Source: Allolobophora icterica (lineage: Eukaryota; Annelida; Clitellata; Crassiclitellata; Lumbricidae). From it: 64,000 nt of DNA. This document shows positions 12,522 through 47,008 of this stretch, one piece after another. The notes under the pieces were generated by a model. The model had not been told where the DNA came from. It worked only from the letters and a program-made list of their open reading frames with translations, and searched no databases. Position numbers and translations under genes: made by a program. How positions within the stretch are numbered: position 1 is the first letter of the stretch; every line of letters begins with the position of its first letter. Location: NCBI GenBank assembly GCA_963556255.1, contig OY744609.1, positions 18,357,293 to 18,421,292 on the forward strand, read 5' to 3'.

Positions 12522-14550
12522 TGGGTCTAAGTCAAGGTTCACTGTTCCGTTGTTCTGACGCAGACGAAATCCGAATCAACTCTTGAGCTGAAAAATTAAA
12601 ATTTCCAGTCATTTAACAGCTGGAAGTTTTAAAAAGCAGTCTATTACAGCTAGTTTTCTTAATGCTAATGAGATTATTACAATATTACATTACAGATCCC
12701 ATCTGATAGTGTAGTCGGCGATATATAGCCTATATACATTCGAAGATACAAGAAAACTTACAAACTCCCAACGACTGATACTGTGACGACCTAGGGCACA
12801 AGCATTCAGTTTATTTTTAGACACTCCGCAGTTTCTTTATTCCAGCCGTGTGAGCGCGCTAGTGGATTAGTAGCGGATAGTTCCTCCAGGTTGAGCGCGT
12901 AAATTTGGCGGCTAAATGGTCCTACGCGCGCGCATTCTGAAGGGCGGCAAACTCTGTCTATATATAAGCAGTTTTTGTGGTAATTAGGGACTAAGAGCGC
13001 ATTCGGTCTGAAGAAAGGAAAAAGTCAGGAGGTCTTTAATAAGCTACCAAGCATAGCCAATACCTATATTGATAACATGCAGTTAGTGTCAAATTATAAT
13101 CAAATTCGAATCTGTTCTTTTCCATTATTAACAGCTCAGAAGCATTTGAGACTTTTAGGAGCTGCGAACTGTGTCTTCAACTGAAATCAAATTAAGCACT
13201 CTCAATACTAAGAAGTTTCAATTTTATTAGACGTGCGTGGGTCATAAAAGTTCGCAGTTTATTTTTAATCGGTCTAAGTCCAGTCCTACTGAAACAGTGT
13301 TCACCAATCACCTGAACAGTTAAAGTTCATCAGTGCGGTGCTAGATAGCCGTGTGTTGTGGTAGGCAAAGTAAGGCTTTTTTATCGAAGATGATTCCAAC
13401 ATTGCTGACAGGGAAGTAAGGCACAGAGGAAGTGAGATTTGTTGGAGAAAGATCAGAATGATAGGTTAGTTTAAGCAGATGTGACACAAACTCCTGGTTT
13501 TACAAAATCAGCAAGTTTAACCATTTCGTCATACAGAAGACATTTACAGTCTGACATATTCTTATGTATGTCGCGGCCAGCCTGATGGAAAATTCTCGAA
13601 TCTTGTCAGGATTGTAATATATAACGAACTTCATTGTAAGCGTGAATACTCTGCCTTAGCGACGTCAACAACTTGTCTACAATAACCAAATAACTTCCAG
13701 CAAGAAACTTTTCTCTACCTTGCAAGGTGAGCTCGCTAGTATGTATATTCATTCATTCATTCATTCATTCATTCATTCATTCATTTATTCATTCATTCAT
13801 TCATTCATTCATTCATTCATTCATGTATATGCTAGGAAACAAATCGCATCGGATTAGAAACAAAATTGACGTCAGCATAGATCATATAATAATGACTGAA
13901 AGTTGAGCCAAAACAAACGCATGTAGGCTACAAAGCAGTTGGTTGCATGGCTGATATTTCAAATTTGCAATTTGTTTAGTAAATTCTTGTCTAAAATGAA
14001 ACTAATGTCTGTTTCTTATGAGCAAATGTTTTTTCGTGTAATAAATTCTGTGTTTGTCCTGCAGTATTCCGACTTTAGTCGGGGTCCCCTGTAAGCGGGG
14101 GCCCATTTTAAAGCATATTGAGCATACTGGTTAAACCGGTCCTGAGTACACGGCATGAGGTTTTAGGCAATCACCACACCGACCTTTTCGCGCTCGGGGA
14201 AGGTTGAAACAAGGAGGTGTTTAAAAAATTATCAATTTATAAATTTAGATACCGACGTCTACACTGCTCATGGTGGCCTTCCCCCTTGTCTGCATTTGTC
14301 CGCATTTGAATGACACCTCTCTTCCCCTCTTTGCGGACGACCTTTATGGGTGACCCCTAAGGAGTTGTTTTATTTCCCAGCCCACGACGGTTTCAAATAC
14401 TCTTTGGTGGCAGCGACACTGCACGTGAGCAACTGGTCCAAGCAGCTTGTACGACGTTCGCTCTGCATACTCGACCGGACAATCAAGATTAAGGACGAGT
14501 CTGCAGTCGATTACACCACCGTGTAGCACATGATTGCCATCAAGATCCTA
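12522..14550. other. Intergenic A-B, no gene seen
   Basis: No exon or RNA gene is supported. Bases 12820-13020 are more GC-rich and end in TATATATAAGCAG, which could be an old promoter or LTR piece; no matching second LTR was found. An ATTC tetranucleotide run lies at 13749-13825. Bases from about 14400 align with the upstream flank of gene A (about 425-600). Confidence 0.4.
13749..13825. repeat. (ATTC)n microsatellite
   Basis: Nineteen or so tandem ATTC units, with one ATTT variant. Confidence 0.95.
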
Positions 14551-14558
14551 GTTACAGG

Positions 14559-15720
14559 AAGGGGCGGATCCAAGGAGGGGTGGTAAATCCGGCTATGACC
14601 CCATTTTTTATATGTACACAGGACGTGCCCTCCCCCCCCATCACGAAGTAGACGATGATCAACACTTGATCTTTCATGAAGAAAATAAATGACGAATTAT
14701 AAGGAAAATAATGAAATAAAACCGGACAATTTGATTTATGAGTTTCTTAGTTCATTGCAAATAGCTTGGTTGTTGGTATTTGGGACTAAGTGTTTGAGGG
14801 TATCTTGCTTACTTACCTCGTAGTTGAAAGTATGCAGTGGGCCACAGGCGCATGTTTTATGTGATGTAATATAGGAAGCCATGAATGTATGTATGTAGAC
14901 ATGCATGGGCGCCGACTCTGCGAGGCCCGTGAGTGTCCAGCACCACCAGAAATAGGCCATGCAAGGCCCACCTATGCCTGGGCACAACCAGAAATCAGTC
15001 CCCAAAGAGCGCTTTTAAGAGATTGGAATTGAGAATAGAAACTGGAGAGAACTAAAAACTATAGTATTTTGTAGCATTGTAACATTCCGTTAATTTTGAA
15101 AATAAGCCATTTTTCTCAGTGCTCTCTAGGCCTATCTATATACAGTCTTAAATTTGGCGTATGAAATAAGTCATACAAAATTGTTAGTCTGATGTATTTT
15201 GTGCGAAATATGACTCTGTTGTTGGATATATTAAATTATAATTTTCCTAGTCTCCTGGAGTTCTTTTCGTACGTTGCAAGATTGCATATTCTACCGTCAA
15301 AAAGATAATATCAATACTCTCTCCTAACCAAATCCATCAAAGCAAAAATATAGAAAAATCAAAAAAAGGAAATTGATTTGACTCTCTTTGGGCACACATG
15401 GTTTGTGGGTCAACTCCGCGCCTATGTAGATATGCGTTTATGCAAGCATGTACCTACATACGTACTTATGTATTTATTCGCGTATGTATCCATGTATGTA
15501 CGTATGTATGTATGTATGTATGTATGTACGTATGTATGTATGTATGTATGTATGTATGTATGTATGTATGTATGTATGTATGTATGTATGTATGTATGTA
15601 TGTATGTATGTATGTATGTATGTATGTATGTATGTATGTATGCACGTATCTATGTACGTACGTAAGTATGTATGTATGATTATTTTTGGCCCCCTCAAAA
15701 ACCTTCTAGATCCGCCACTG
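14559..15720. mobile_element. hAT-like element, 1162 bp, upstream of gene B
   Basis: Ends AAGGGGCGGATCC and AGATCCGCCACTG are inverted relatives. Flanks GTTACAGG (14551-14558) and GTTACAAG (15721-15728) are an 8-bp duplication with one mismatch. The upstream flank of gene A has the empty site GTTACAGG at 587-594. The CAGTGGCGGAT-type end is shared with the element at 22605-25149. The interior includes a long ATGT repeat and no recognisable transposase. Confidence 0.75.
15480..15680. repeat. (ATGT)n microsatellite
   Basis: About 200 bases of tandem ATGT with rare ACGT variants. It produces long MYVC/HTYI pseudo-ORFs on both strands, which are artefacts. Confidence 0.97.
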
Positions 15721-16719
15721 GTTACAAGTACGATCAATGATATTTTCGGTCCAAAACCTACGTCGTTGATTTCAAATGACCTGTCTAAGATCCAAGGAAT
15801 ATAAAGGAGGAACAGAAAGTTGTGCGAAAATTGCAGATGCGGCGTGAAAATTGAAGTGTGCGTAAGAAAGGAAACGTATTTATATAAAGGCCATTGAGCT
15901 CGACCAACGCGATGTGGTGCTATGCGATTAGCCTTAGCTGGCAAGTCGGGATGCCTGCAATCATATGATTCCAGTTAGAAACGGTACCTAGACTCTACGA
16001 GGCGCTGTTAAACAATATGTCAGACTTTAGGGTTTGAGTGCATTTGTGGGTAACTTTATATATAGGCCAATCATAGATCATAGATGGCCTGCTCACAGGC
16101 CTTCTTGCAACCACTTCTTACCTTAATTGTCATTAATCTCAGACATGTTAGAATTGTTGAAGGTCGAATGCCACAGGCATGGTTGTACACTGCAAAGACA
16201 ATATTTATAGGAAATGTAGGCATTAGAGTCAAATTAAATGTGAAGTTTTACTTTCCACGTACGATGTTTGATTCTGGTGTGCAAACTATATAGACGTGAT
16301 ACTCCCCGAACGCAAGAGACACCGCTTCACTCGTCACACGACATTTAATTACGACTTTATTCCAGTCCTGTAAACATTCGTCCTTGCCTGAGCTCAAGGT
16401 CCATTGACCAACTTTTGCACATCGGTCGATTAAAGGGCAGAGCCTTGCGTTAATCTGTCTAGGTCTAGGCTCGCACTTGACACGAGGCCACTTGATATTT
16501 TGTTAGTCGTGATCCAGTCACAGATTGTAGCGTACTTCAGGAGTCTTTAAACAAGGCCTATTATATACCGGTCCAATAGTATATATTTTAGTCTTATGCT
16601 GCATACAGTTGGCTGGTGTACCTTGACCGAATGGTGTGCTGTCTTCAGCATACGAAGAGTATCTTCACCATAAGCACAGCTGTGCTATCGTTAGCGCAAG
16701 TTTAGAGACTACTGTGGTC

Positions 16720-28070
<11,351 letters not shown>

Positions 28071-28307
28071 ACCTCGACGTTTATACTACAGCTTGGAAGT
28101 AATAACCAACAACAAAGTCTGTCGCAAGCAGTCCGGAGAATAACATTCCAGTCTTCATATATATATATTTTCAGACCTAACTTCCGAATTCCGCAACATA
28201 TAGAAACGCGTGAGAGTGAAAATAGGGTGTTATTTGTTGACGTGTTCTCCTTTTTTTGTATGCAATATGTTTAAAGTCGCTGGTGAGATCCAGGTTTCGC
28301 TATAGGT

Positions 28308-28313
28308 AATAAA
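28308..28313 (+). other. Poly(A) signal AATAAA, gene B
   Basis: Canonical AATAAA 238 bases after the stop codon, in sequence aligned with the gene A signal. Confidence 0.6.
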
Positions 28314-30297
28314 TACTTGATTTGATTTTGTAATCAGTTTATAGGCCATGATTATGTGATTGACTGAATAGGTCAGTTATAGGTCAGATTAGTTCGAGTT
28401 ATGGAACAGAAAGGTCAACTTTACGTTAATTTTATTTTAATATTAACAGTTAAGCTTCGAACAAGGTGATCTGTAATGTTTACGAGTTCTTTTCTTATAT
28501 GAAATTCGGTAATTAGATTCTCACTCTTGGTCGGGTAGACTTTGGGGCGATCCAACATTACTTGTGACCGCAACTTGATGCAGTGGGTCTAAGCGAAGGT
28601 CTAAACAGTCCAATGTGACGTCGTTCCGGTGCAGACAAGGCCTATGTCCAAAATGAACTCGTGAGTTAAAAAATTCAACGTTCCAGTCATCGCACTTTGA
28701 AAATTTAACAGGTGGAAATTTTAATAATAAGCCGAAAACCGCTGAGAGCCCAGCTGACGATTTTAATTAACGATATCGAAAAGAATTGGCGAAAAGTTTC
28801 GCTGACGCGGTAACTATTATTGTCAAAATCGACCTGACGAAAAGGAACTTTGGGAAGACTTGTCAAAATCAGGAAATTCTCTCTTTGATAGCACAATAGA
28901 ATTATCCTGGAGGATCAAGATTCAGGATTGGCTTCCATACCTGAATTCAAACAAATTAGAAAAGCAAGTGCAAAGACAGATAGTTTTATAAATGCTAATG
29001 ATTATATTAGATTATAGAGCTCGCCTGATAGTTTAGTCGGCCATACAAGTCGGCCTTGTTATCTGTCTAAAGACCTTGCTTCCACCGTCTTAGTAGATGT
29101 GTGCCTTGTTCGTCCGACTAGGATCTTCAATCGATGGTCGCTTCTAGGCAAACCGCTGTCTGATATCTCAGTCCATTGGACATACCCAATCAAGATGACC
29201 TATGAGGCCCAAGAGTCCAAAATACAGGAAAGACGGAATTTCATCTCATATTTGGTCAAAGGATATAAGAGAAACCATAGAGTGGACTCAGAAGGCTGCG
29301 AGTTTGAGAGCTGAAGACAATAGCAACGAAGAAAGCCCTGGTAGTAGAGAATAAGAAGTTGTTGTTTGGATAAGAGCGAATTTTCCTCCAGGTAACAGCA
29401 ACATCGACACAATCTTCTCAACCATCTTCGATAAAATAGGCTATAGGGTTTGGACGATAAATAATTGGCTATGACTGTCTTCAGCTTCCATGGCTTGTTG
29501 TTTGAATCTAAGCAAAACATCGCCCGCATCTGGGAGGCTGGAGGGCATCCCCCAGACATACTGGTGTTGAACATCTAAGAATGGTTCCAGTGAATCCAAT
29601 TCATATGACCTTGAAGACGACGAGAGCAGCTGTTGACGAAAACGCTGTTCTGCTAAAATGACAACACGGGCTGTAGTCGCACCACAAGCAAACTGCATTA
29701 GAGATTAAATTTTGAGTATAAATTAAATATGAAGTTTTACCCTCCACATACAATTTTTGATTCTGGTGTGCAAACGACGCGTTATACTTTCTGACCTCAT
29801 GACTCACTGCTTCACTCGTCACACGACATTTAACTACGGCGTAATTCCAGTCCTGTAAACATTGGTCCTTGCCTGGGATCAAAGTTGATTGATAGCTTTT
29901 GCGCTTTCGATCGATTAATGGGCAAACCCTGCCTTTATCTGTCTATTTCTAAGCCCGCACTAGACCTTGTGATGTAACTGGATAGCCAAGAGCCAATGAA
30001 GTAGAGTTTAAGTATTAGGTTTTTGCGACGATAAAACACGAGAACACTTGTTACTTTGTTAATCATGATGCTATCACAGAGTGTAGCGTACTTTAAGTAT
30101 CTTTAAACGAGGCCTATTATATGTCGGTCGAAATGCATATAATTCAGGTCTAGGCTGCATACAAGTCGTAGACCGTAGACATACCTTGCCCGAATGTTGT
30201 GCTGTCTTCAGCATACGAACAGTATCTTCACCATAAGCGCAGCTTGGCTATCGTTAGCCTAAGTATAATTATAGTTGTCGAGACTATAATTGTGGTC
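28314..30297. other. Intergenic B-C, no gene seen
   Basis: The region is a patchwork of duplicated pieces. Bases 28500-29040 align with sequence after gene A, 29140-29235 align with 56300-56400, 29340-29650 align with intron 3 of A, and 29700-30297 align with the 5-prime flanks of A and B. A minus-strand open frame at 29441-29698 has no family match I recognise. Confidence 0.45.
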
Positions 30298-30437
30298 ATG
30301 GCTTCAGACGCTATTGTTTGTCTGGATGATTTTGAGAAATATGCGCGAGAGACGTTGACCAGATTCATTTTCTCCTACTACTCTAGAGGAGCCGACGAAG
30401 AATTAACACTTGGCGAAAACAGAAATGCTTTCAAACG
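30298..30437 (+). pseudogene. Orphan first exon C of an HAO-like gene
   Basis: Exactly 140 nt, the same length and end phase as exon 1 of A and B, with an intact frame ([20 protein letters not shown] then [18 protein letters not shown]) and a good donor CG|GTTAGT. The following 460 bases resemble intron 1 of A/B. No exon 2 to 8 of this subfamily is found before gene D starts at 34480, so the rest of the copy has been lost. It is a relic of a third A-type gene unless it is spliced to something downstream. Confidence 0.8.
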
Positions 30438-32989
30438 GTTAGTAACAGGCAGACCAACACCATATATATTGAAGGCATTGTGAGAATATGCCGATATTCC
30501 CACGTGGTCTACCGTCTCCATGTGGGTTCCATGCATGTCCGAAACCCTATGATCTTGTCATACTTCTGCTGCGGAGAGCAACTTAAGCGATTTGATTAAA
30601 TTTGTTTCTATTCTGGATGCAAAATAGACTACATTATTGTTTCGTACGGTTGTAAACTAACACGCATATGAGTACGAAGGAAACCACTTTTTGGACGGGT
30701 GGTACCATACCCCACTTTTCTTTCTCCAAATAAATAATGCCATCAGTATTCAATCGTCTTCTTCTGTTTCTGTCTCTTTGCGCATGTAAGTACGAAGGTA
30801 GGTAGACCGATAGAGAGATAGTAGGCCTACAAAGAGACTAACAGAGAGTAAGTCTTGGATGGCGGTATATAAACTCATTCTTACCCACCCATCCCTAAGC
30901 ATGAATTTCTAATTTTTAAATGAATCGATCGTTTGAATGGACCCCACATCACTCAAGATGCGTATGGACCGTACTAACTAAAACAAGATTTGAATCACTT
31001 AAGTCATATCAGTATGCGAACCTGCAACCTAAAACACAGAGGGAGCATGGGACGTGCGCTCTAACCCATGTAGCTAATCGGGCCAGTGTGTCAACCTATG
31101 ATTTCGATTTCTACATTGGCTTCTTATAATTGCTGTCTCTCTGAGATAGGTTGTGGAACTGTTTCCCTAAGTCTGTACAGCAAGAAGCAACGGATGGAAT
31201 AAAACTATGGAAAATCGTTCCTCGAAAATATTATTTAAATTTCTAAAAGTGATTAGATCTATAAAAATTAATTAGCAGGCGATATTTTGTTTTAATCGAT
31301 TATAAATTGTCGTTCAATTTGACCAAACCAAGTTGATTACAATCACTGGATTTAAACTCATTGGAAACTATGTGATTCATGACACTCATTCTGTTTGGTC
31401 AAATTTAAAATCCTGCAAATTGTCTTGTAAATTGGGGAAGTATCGAATGTTTAACGACACCCTACACCAGACGTCTCTCAAATGCTATGCCAGTGCCGGC
31501 CTAAGGATATTTTGGGCCCCGTGCAGAATATACTGTACGGGGCCCCCATGACACAGGTCAAATTGTTTTTCATTGCTAATCATTTTATTTTTGTAGATTG
31601 TTAACAAGAAAAACAAGTCATATTTAACTATACACAAGAATTCTGGGATATAGAGGAAGTTGACTTTTATTTTATTGACAAAAGAGAAGATTTAATCGAA
31701 ACCATAATATTATTATTAGGGTGTCTTGTTCATATAAATTTTCTGTGACATTTTCGCCCCCCTCCCCTTAGTTGGTTCGCACGCCCCTAAGGCCGGCACT
31801 GGCTATACTAAAAGTCAATTAAACGCAGGATTCCAACGGTTTAACGATATATTATGCCGTCAAAGGTCGTTGACGTTGATAGGAAAAATACTTTGAACAG
31901 TTCTCACAGTTAGTTTTATGCGTAAACTGACCTTGATTAAACGCAGTATAGATGAGTACCTGCATTGAGACCATTCGTCGAAAGCGTTGTAAAGATATCT
32001 CAGTAGACGTCGACTAAACCTCGCCTGTGATTTGCAAAATCTGCTGGTAAAACACACCAATTAAATGAAAAATTGTTTTCCAAATAGGACAAAATACTTG
32101 TAAAAACAATTAAGAGTCAGAAATGACTAAAATGTACTAAGTAAAGTAAGCATGGGAACAACTGCTGAAGCCATTATGAACAGTGTAAAATAAACTCCAA
32201 CACTTCTAAATTCTCTCTCAGCTTGTCATCTCACCCGGAAATTTTCAGTTTTTGGCCAATTTGAGTGTAGGTGTACATTAGGCATTTACGAAAATCTCTG
32301 TCTGTCTGTCGGTCAGTCTCACTCTCTCTGTCTAGCTTTGCCTCTCTTTCTGTCTGTCTGTCTGTCTGTCTGTCTGTATATATATATATATTTGGCCAAT
32401 TTGAGTGTAGGTGTACATTAGGGATTTACTTGTATATATATACTTGTATATATATATATATGTATATATATGCATGGTTACGTCCGTTTAGAACAACTCG
32501 GAACTGCTAGAACAAATTATAAGGGAAAGAAGGATGCTTGCAGGCAGCCAGAGGCAGAGGGAGAAAGGGAGGTCGAAGCGTCGAAAATAGGAGACAACCG
32601 AGAATTTGTGACAGAATATAGGGCCTACACTTTCTTGAACTAGCAGATGGTCTGCGCTGAAGATGCTTTTTAACTGTATTTTTCGCTCAAAAGAAAATAC
32701 ATTTGTTTAGCTCGTTAAAATCTCTTAGTGCGTTTTTTCATAGGTTGCCACTTCTCCGTTCAGTTATTTCGCATGAAACTAAACATATCACCATACCTAT
32801 ATTTTTTACCGATCAGTCAAACTGCAGCATTTTACAGAGATCGTAGATCGGTCTATGTAGGCCTATGTATGAATGTATCATGTATGCTCGTTGTATGTAG
32901 GCCTATGTATGAATGTATGTATATGCGTATGCGTTTATTTATGCATGTATACATTTATATATGTATGGGATATAACTACGGGTGCATGC
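30438..32989. other. Region between exon C and the gene D flank, no gene seen
   Basis: Bases 30438-30900 are A/B-type intron 1 sequence. Bases 30915-31130 recur at 55945-56155. A hAT-like MITE lies at 31491-31801. Bases 32254-32283 and 32390-32420 are direct copies of TTGGCCAATTTGAGTGTAGG surrounding a CTGT/TA repeat. Bases 32770-32880 recur inverted at 56580-56700. No exon is supported. Confidence 0.45.
31491..31801. mobile_element. hAT-like MITE, about 311 bp
   Basis: Ends CAGTGCCGGCCTAAGG and CCTAAGGCCGGCACTG are a perfect 16-bp inverted repeat. Flanks GCTATGC (31484-31490) and GCTATAC (31802-31808) are an imperfect duplication. The interior matches the element in intron 3 of gene A (7225-7622). 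Confidence 0.75.
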
Positions 32990-33060
32990 ATATGATGTAT
33001 GTATGTATGTATGTATGTTTGTATGTATGTGTGTATGTATGTATGTATCTACGTACGTAT
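32990..33060. repeat. (ATGT)n microsatellite upstream of gene D
   Basis: Degenerate ATGT repeat; counterparts lie at 45943-46150 (E) and 60131-60440 (F). Confidence 0.85.
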
Positions 33061-33239
33061 ATACGTACGTATACGCACGTGTGTAGGTGTGTGTGTGTAC
33101 AAGCACGTATGCACGACGTGTGTACGTATGTTTCTATGTAATAAGACACTTATATTGCGCATCTTGGTTCCTCACAAAAGAGCTGCGCACATTCCCTACG
33201 CCGTTTATCTACTTGATCTCAAAGAGACGTACGTTTTAA

Positions 33240-33640
33240 TAGCGTTTGATAATGTCTGCTGCACATATGCAATAGAAGATGGTTAGGTGCAAGTTGTATG
33301 TTGAAAATACTCTTACTTTATGCAATGAGAGGAACTTTGCACGTGTTTGAGTAACTTTACCCTTTTTTTTAACTAAACGTGTCCTTGTGAACTCGGCGAT
33401 CTACGAACAATGGCAGCACGTATAGGTGGGGTTATACGTAAACGCCTATGTGCAAAGTAGCCTAGCACATGGCCATAGGACATAGTTCGCTTTGCATTAA
33501 ATTTTAGTGTTGTATCAGGGTCGAGCTCTTACTTTATAAATACAAGCGATCGGGGTTCGCCTATAGTATAGCCGAGACTATTGTACAGGAATATTTCGGC
33601 CTGGTCGGTGATATTCATCTTAATTTCAGGTCTGTAGACC
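33240..33640. repeat. Conserved upstream block of gene D
   Basis: Non-coding sequence closely repeated at about 46195-46600 (upstream of E) and 60495-60905 (upstream of F); shared landmarks are GCACGTGTTTGAGTAACT, GAACTCGGCGATCTACG and ATATTTCGGCC. It marks the duplication unit and may hold shared regulatory sequence; no specific site is claimed. Confidence 0.6.
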
Positions 33641-33796
33641 TAACACTTCTACTTGCTTTCGTAGAGATAGCGTAAGCTTGGAGATTTAAATTTTTCAAGA
33701 AAAATTGGTATAGTCGCAGATGAGAATCGTAAGCTTATGAATTTAACTTTTTCGGTAAAACAATTGGTGCAGTTGCAGATTTTATGGTAAAGTGAA

Positions 33797-34203
<407 letters not shown>

Positions 34204-34479
34204 AAAACCGAAGACTGCCATCCCAGAAAATGCTATCCCTAATTTTTGAAATCCTGAAGATCATGTGAAGCTCAGGTGAAATAGTAGTAGGCCTAGTAGT
34301 AGTAGTAGTAGCAGCAGTAGTAGTAGTTATAAAAATAATAATAACTATAATTATCATTATACACAAAAGCATGTAGGCCTACACAATGCAAAACAAATAC
34401 GAGTGTTTACTCATAAGCTACCAGTTTCTTTCTACACAAACATCGTGGATTCATTACAGATTCACTTCCTGCCACTACC

Positions 34480-44218
<9,739 letters not shown>

Positions 44219-45058
44219 AGCAAGGAACTCGTGACGCTTAAAGCTGGCAAAAGAAAGAGAACTCTTCGGCCGACAATGCTTACATTAACTGTCAAGCCAA
44301 TTGTTTTCAACCAAAAGTCTAACAATGACATAAAGATATTACAATTTAGACCTATATGTCAAGTTAGCTATTTGCTGGTTCTATTGTGTTATGATAGCTT
44401 ATGAAGACGTTTATTAAAAACCTCTATGTTCTCTAACTTATGCTTATATCAATGCTCCGTAAACACAGAACGACAATAGTCTATAGTCATGACTGTATAC
44501 ACGTATGTAGGTGTATGTATGTGTGTATGTATGTATGTATGTAGTTGTAAAGCTCCTATTAAGAACCTCGCAAGGATGCTGAACATGGCAATTTAACAGA
44601 TCTGAAAAGGCGAATCTTGAGATGGCTTGAAAATGTTTTTTGAGATGTCTGTGACAAAATGGTTCGTTGGTTTAGTGGATGGTCTAATGCATTAGAACAC
44701 ACGATGTCATGCAATGGGCTGACTGCCCTAAAGCGATTCAGGATTATCAACTAGGCTACACTATCCTCAGCCTTAGGCTAACTTCTCTTCCTCATTGGAT
44801 TACCTGCTATTCCTCTCAGCCTGTAGGCTGTAGCTCATCCTACATGATACACTGTCTTCCAGATGACTATTTACTTATTAGTTTCTTTCCTTCTTGGCTG
44901 AGCGGTCCTCCTTCCTGCGTCACCTCATCAGCCATGGCATCCACCGCCTTCGCGCCTAAATCTATCCTACGCATAATCCCGATTGGCTGATGACTGTTCT
45001 AAACTTAGATTAAACCAAACCAGTTCTTAGTGATCGTTGACCACTGGCTATCCTGTGA
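44219..45058. other. 3-prime flank of gene D
   Basis: Possible poly(A) signal ATTAAA at 44413-44418; the aligned E flank has ATTAAA near 55117. Bases 44740-44990 recur at about 56800-57030. No coding exon is supported; the open frames here are short. Confidence 0.5.
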
Positions 45059-45070
45059 CTGTATATCTCT

Positions 45071-45300
45071 TCTTCTTCTTCTTCTTCTTCTTCTTCTTCT
45101 TCTTTCCCTTCAGGCTCGAATTAATCCCTCTTTGGAGAGGGGTCAGCCACTCGGGTCCTTCTCTTCCACTTGTTTCTTTCTTGAGCATCTTCTTTCTTCA
45201 GTTTTAGGAGTTTTAGGTCTTGTTGTATCGTGTCTTCCCATCTCTTCCTCTGTCGTCCCCGACTGCGGCGTCCATATACCTCTGCATTCATGATTCTTTT
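45071..45300 (-). mobile_element. 5-prime-truncated LINE with (GAA)n tail
   Basis: Flanked by 12-bp duplications CTGTATATCTCT (45059-45070 and 45301-45312). The sister flank of gene E has one copy (57249-57260) and no insert. On the minus strand, 45288-45121 encodes the end of a LINE protein (VYGRRSRGRQRKRWEDTI, then QQDLKLLKLKKEDAQERNKW, stop TAA), followed by a GAA-repeat tail at 45071-45105. R-G-R-x-x-x-R-W-x-D-x-I is typical of RT C-termini in RTE/CR1-type elements. Confidence 0.88.
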
Positions 45301-45312
45301 CTGTATATCTCT

Positions 45313-45942
45313 TCATGTCCCTGAATACACTTCTGTGTCTCTCTCTAATTTCCTGGTCCTTTGTCGCTGTGTCTCTATCCCATTCTGTGTCTGCCTGCCA
45401 GTCTTCTTGTCTACCTACGTTCGAGGCATTTGACTCACCAGCGGCAATGCTAATTTTAGTTCCTTATCTAATTCCTGATCTCACTCGACCGCCCGATTCG
45501 ATCTGATGCCTCTGTCTCTCTATTCTGTCTGCGTCTATGTACCTTTAACCGTTAGTGTGGTCATACCTCCCTTTGTATGTGCGACCGTAAGCGTCTTTGA
45601 CTGTTTCACCTTCCTTTCTTAGCGACCATATCTGCTGAGTCAGATTTGTTCTTAGTATTCCATCAACCAGGCCAATGATCTGTAAACCTACACATAATCC
45701 TTTAATATAGGCTACTCTTCCTAAAATTCGGTCAGTAAGTCTCTATCTTATGGCACTACTCACATCTGACACGTCCAGTCAGACTAGACTCCTATTGAAA
45801 TCTCTGTGGTCTACTTCTACCTCTAACCTTCATAACCATGCAGTCAATTCCTTTAGCTTCTATATTGCCTTTTGCCTGTCTCATATATGTGAGCATGCAT
45901 GTATGCATTTATTTATGTCTGTATTCATTTATGTAAGTGAGC
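45313..45942. other. Intergenic D-E, duplicated in E-F, no gene seen
   Basis: Aligns with 57260-57500, 58488-58683 and 59820-60060 downstream of E, where two hAT-like elements interrupt it. This copy provides both empty sites (45438-45445 and 45634-45641). Confidence 0.6.
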
Positions 45943-46150
45943 TATGTATGTATGTATGTATGTATGTATGTATGTGTGGTATGTATGTATGTATGTATGT
46001 ATGTATGTATGTATGTATGTATGTATGTGTGTATGTATGTATGTATGTATGTATGTATGTATGTATGCATGTATGTATTCATTTATGTACGTGATGTATG
46101 TATGTATGTATGCATGTATGTATGTATGTATGCATGTATGCATGCATGTA
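45943..46150. repeat. (ATGT)n microsatellite upstream of gene E
   Basis: About 200 bases of ATGT with several GTGT, GCAT and ATTC variants. Confidence 0.95.
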
Positions 46151-46739
46151 TGTACGAATGTACGTGTGTTTGTACGTACATAATGTCTGATGCACATATG
46201 CAGTGGAAGATGGTTAGGTGCAAGTTGCATGTAGCAAATAGCCAAATACTCTTACTTTATACAATGAGAGGAACTTTGCACGTGTTTGAGTAACTATGCC
46301 CTTTTTTACCTATACGTGTCCTTGTGAACTCGGCGATCTACGAACAATGGCAGGACATATAGGTGGGGTGGCAGTTTTACGTATATACGGGTATGTAGCC
46401 TAGCACATGGCCATAGGACATAGTTCGCTTTGCATTAAATTTTAGTGTTGTATCAGGGTCGAGCCCTTACTTTATAAAGACAAGCGATCGAGGTTCGCGT
46501 ATAGCATAGCAGAAAATATATCGTAGGGCCAACAAGAATATTTCGGCCTCGTCGGTGATATTCATCTTAATTTCAGGTCTGTAGACCGAACAGGTCTGTT
46601 TGATTCCGTTAAAAGTTAAATCGTAGTCGATAATTGTAGGCTTATGGACTTCCGCAACAAAGAGAATCATCTTTGTATCCTTAAATTTCTCTAAGGACAT
46701 ATCCAATCTCACAATTGATAAAGTTTTCACTAACCTATC

Positions 46740-46940
46740 AGTCTTTCAATAAACATTGGTGGGGTTGCAGATGAGAATCTTAAGATTGTGGATTTCACTT
46801 TTTCAAGAATAATTGGCGAAGATGCCGATAAGAATCGTAAGCTTGTGGATTTAAGTTTTTCAGTCAAAATCGGTGGAGTTGCAGATGAGAATCGTAAGCT
46901 CATGGATTTCGTGCAGTTGCAGATTTTATGGTAAAGTAAA
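46740..46940. repeat. 57-bp minisatellite, about 3 units, upstream of gene E
   Basis: Units contain GGTGGAGTTGCAGATGAGAA, TCGTAAGCTTATGGATTT and a spacer ending TCAGTAAAAAT. The same repeat has about two units before D (33650-33790) and ten before F (62352-62935). Confidence 0.8.
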
Positions 46941-47007
46941 ATTTCAGCCCATGTCTTAGGTCTTACGGCATCTCGAAGACGATTGTGGAGCATCATAACT
47001 TTTTTTT

Positions 47008-47008
47008 A

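Noticed and set aside
12860..13020. LTR or promoter with TATATATAAG before an A-rich leader
   Set aside because: No second LTR, primer-binding site or coding region was found nearby.
29441..29698. Minus-strand 85-codon frame upstream of exon C
   Set aside because: The homologous sequence in intron 3 of A is broken by stops and indels, and no family is recognised.
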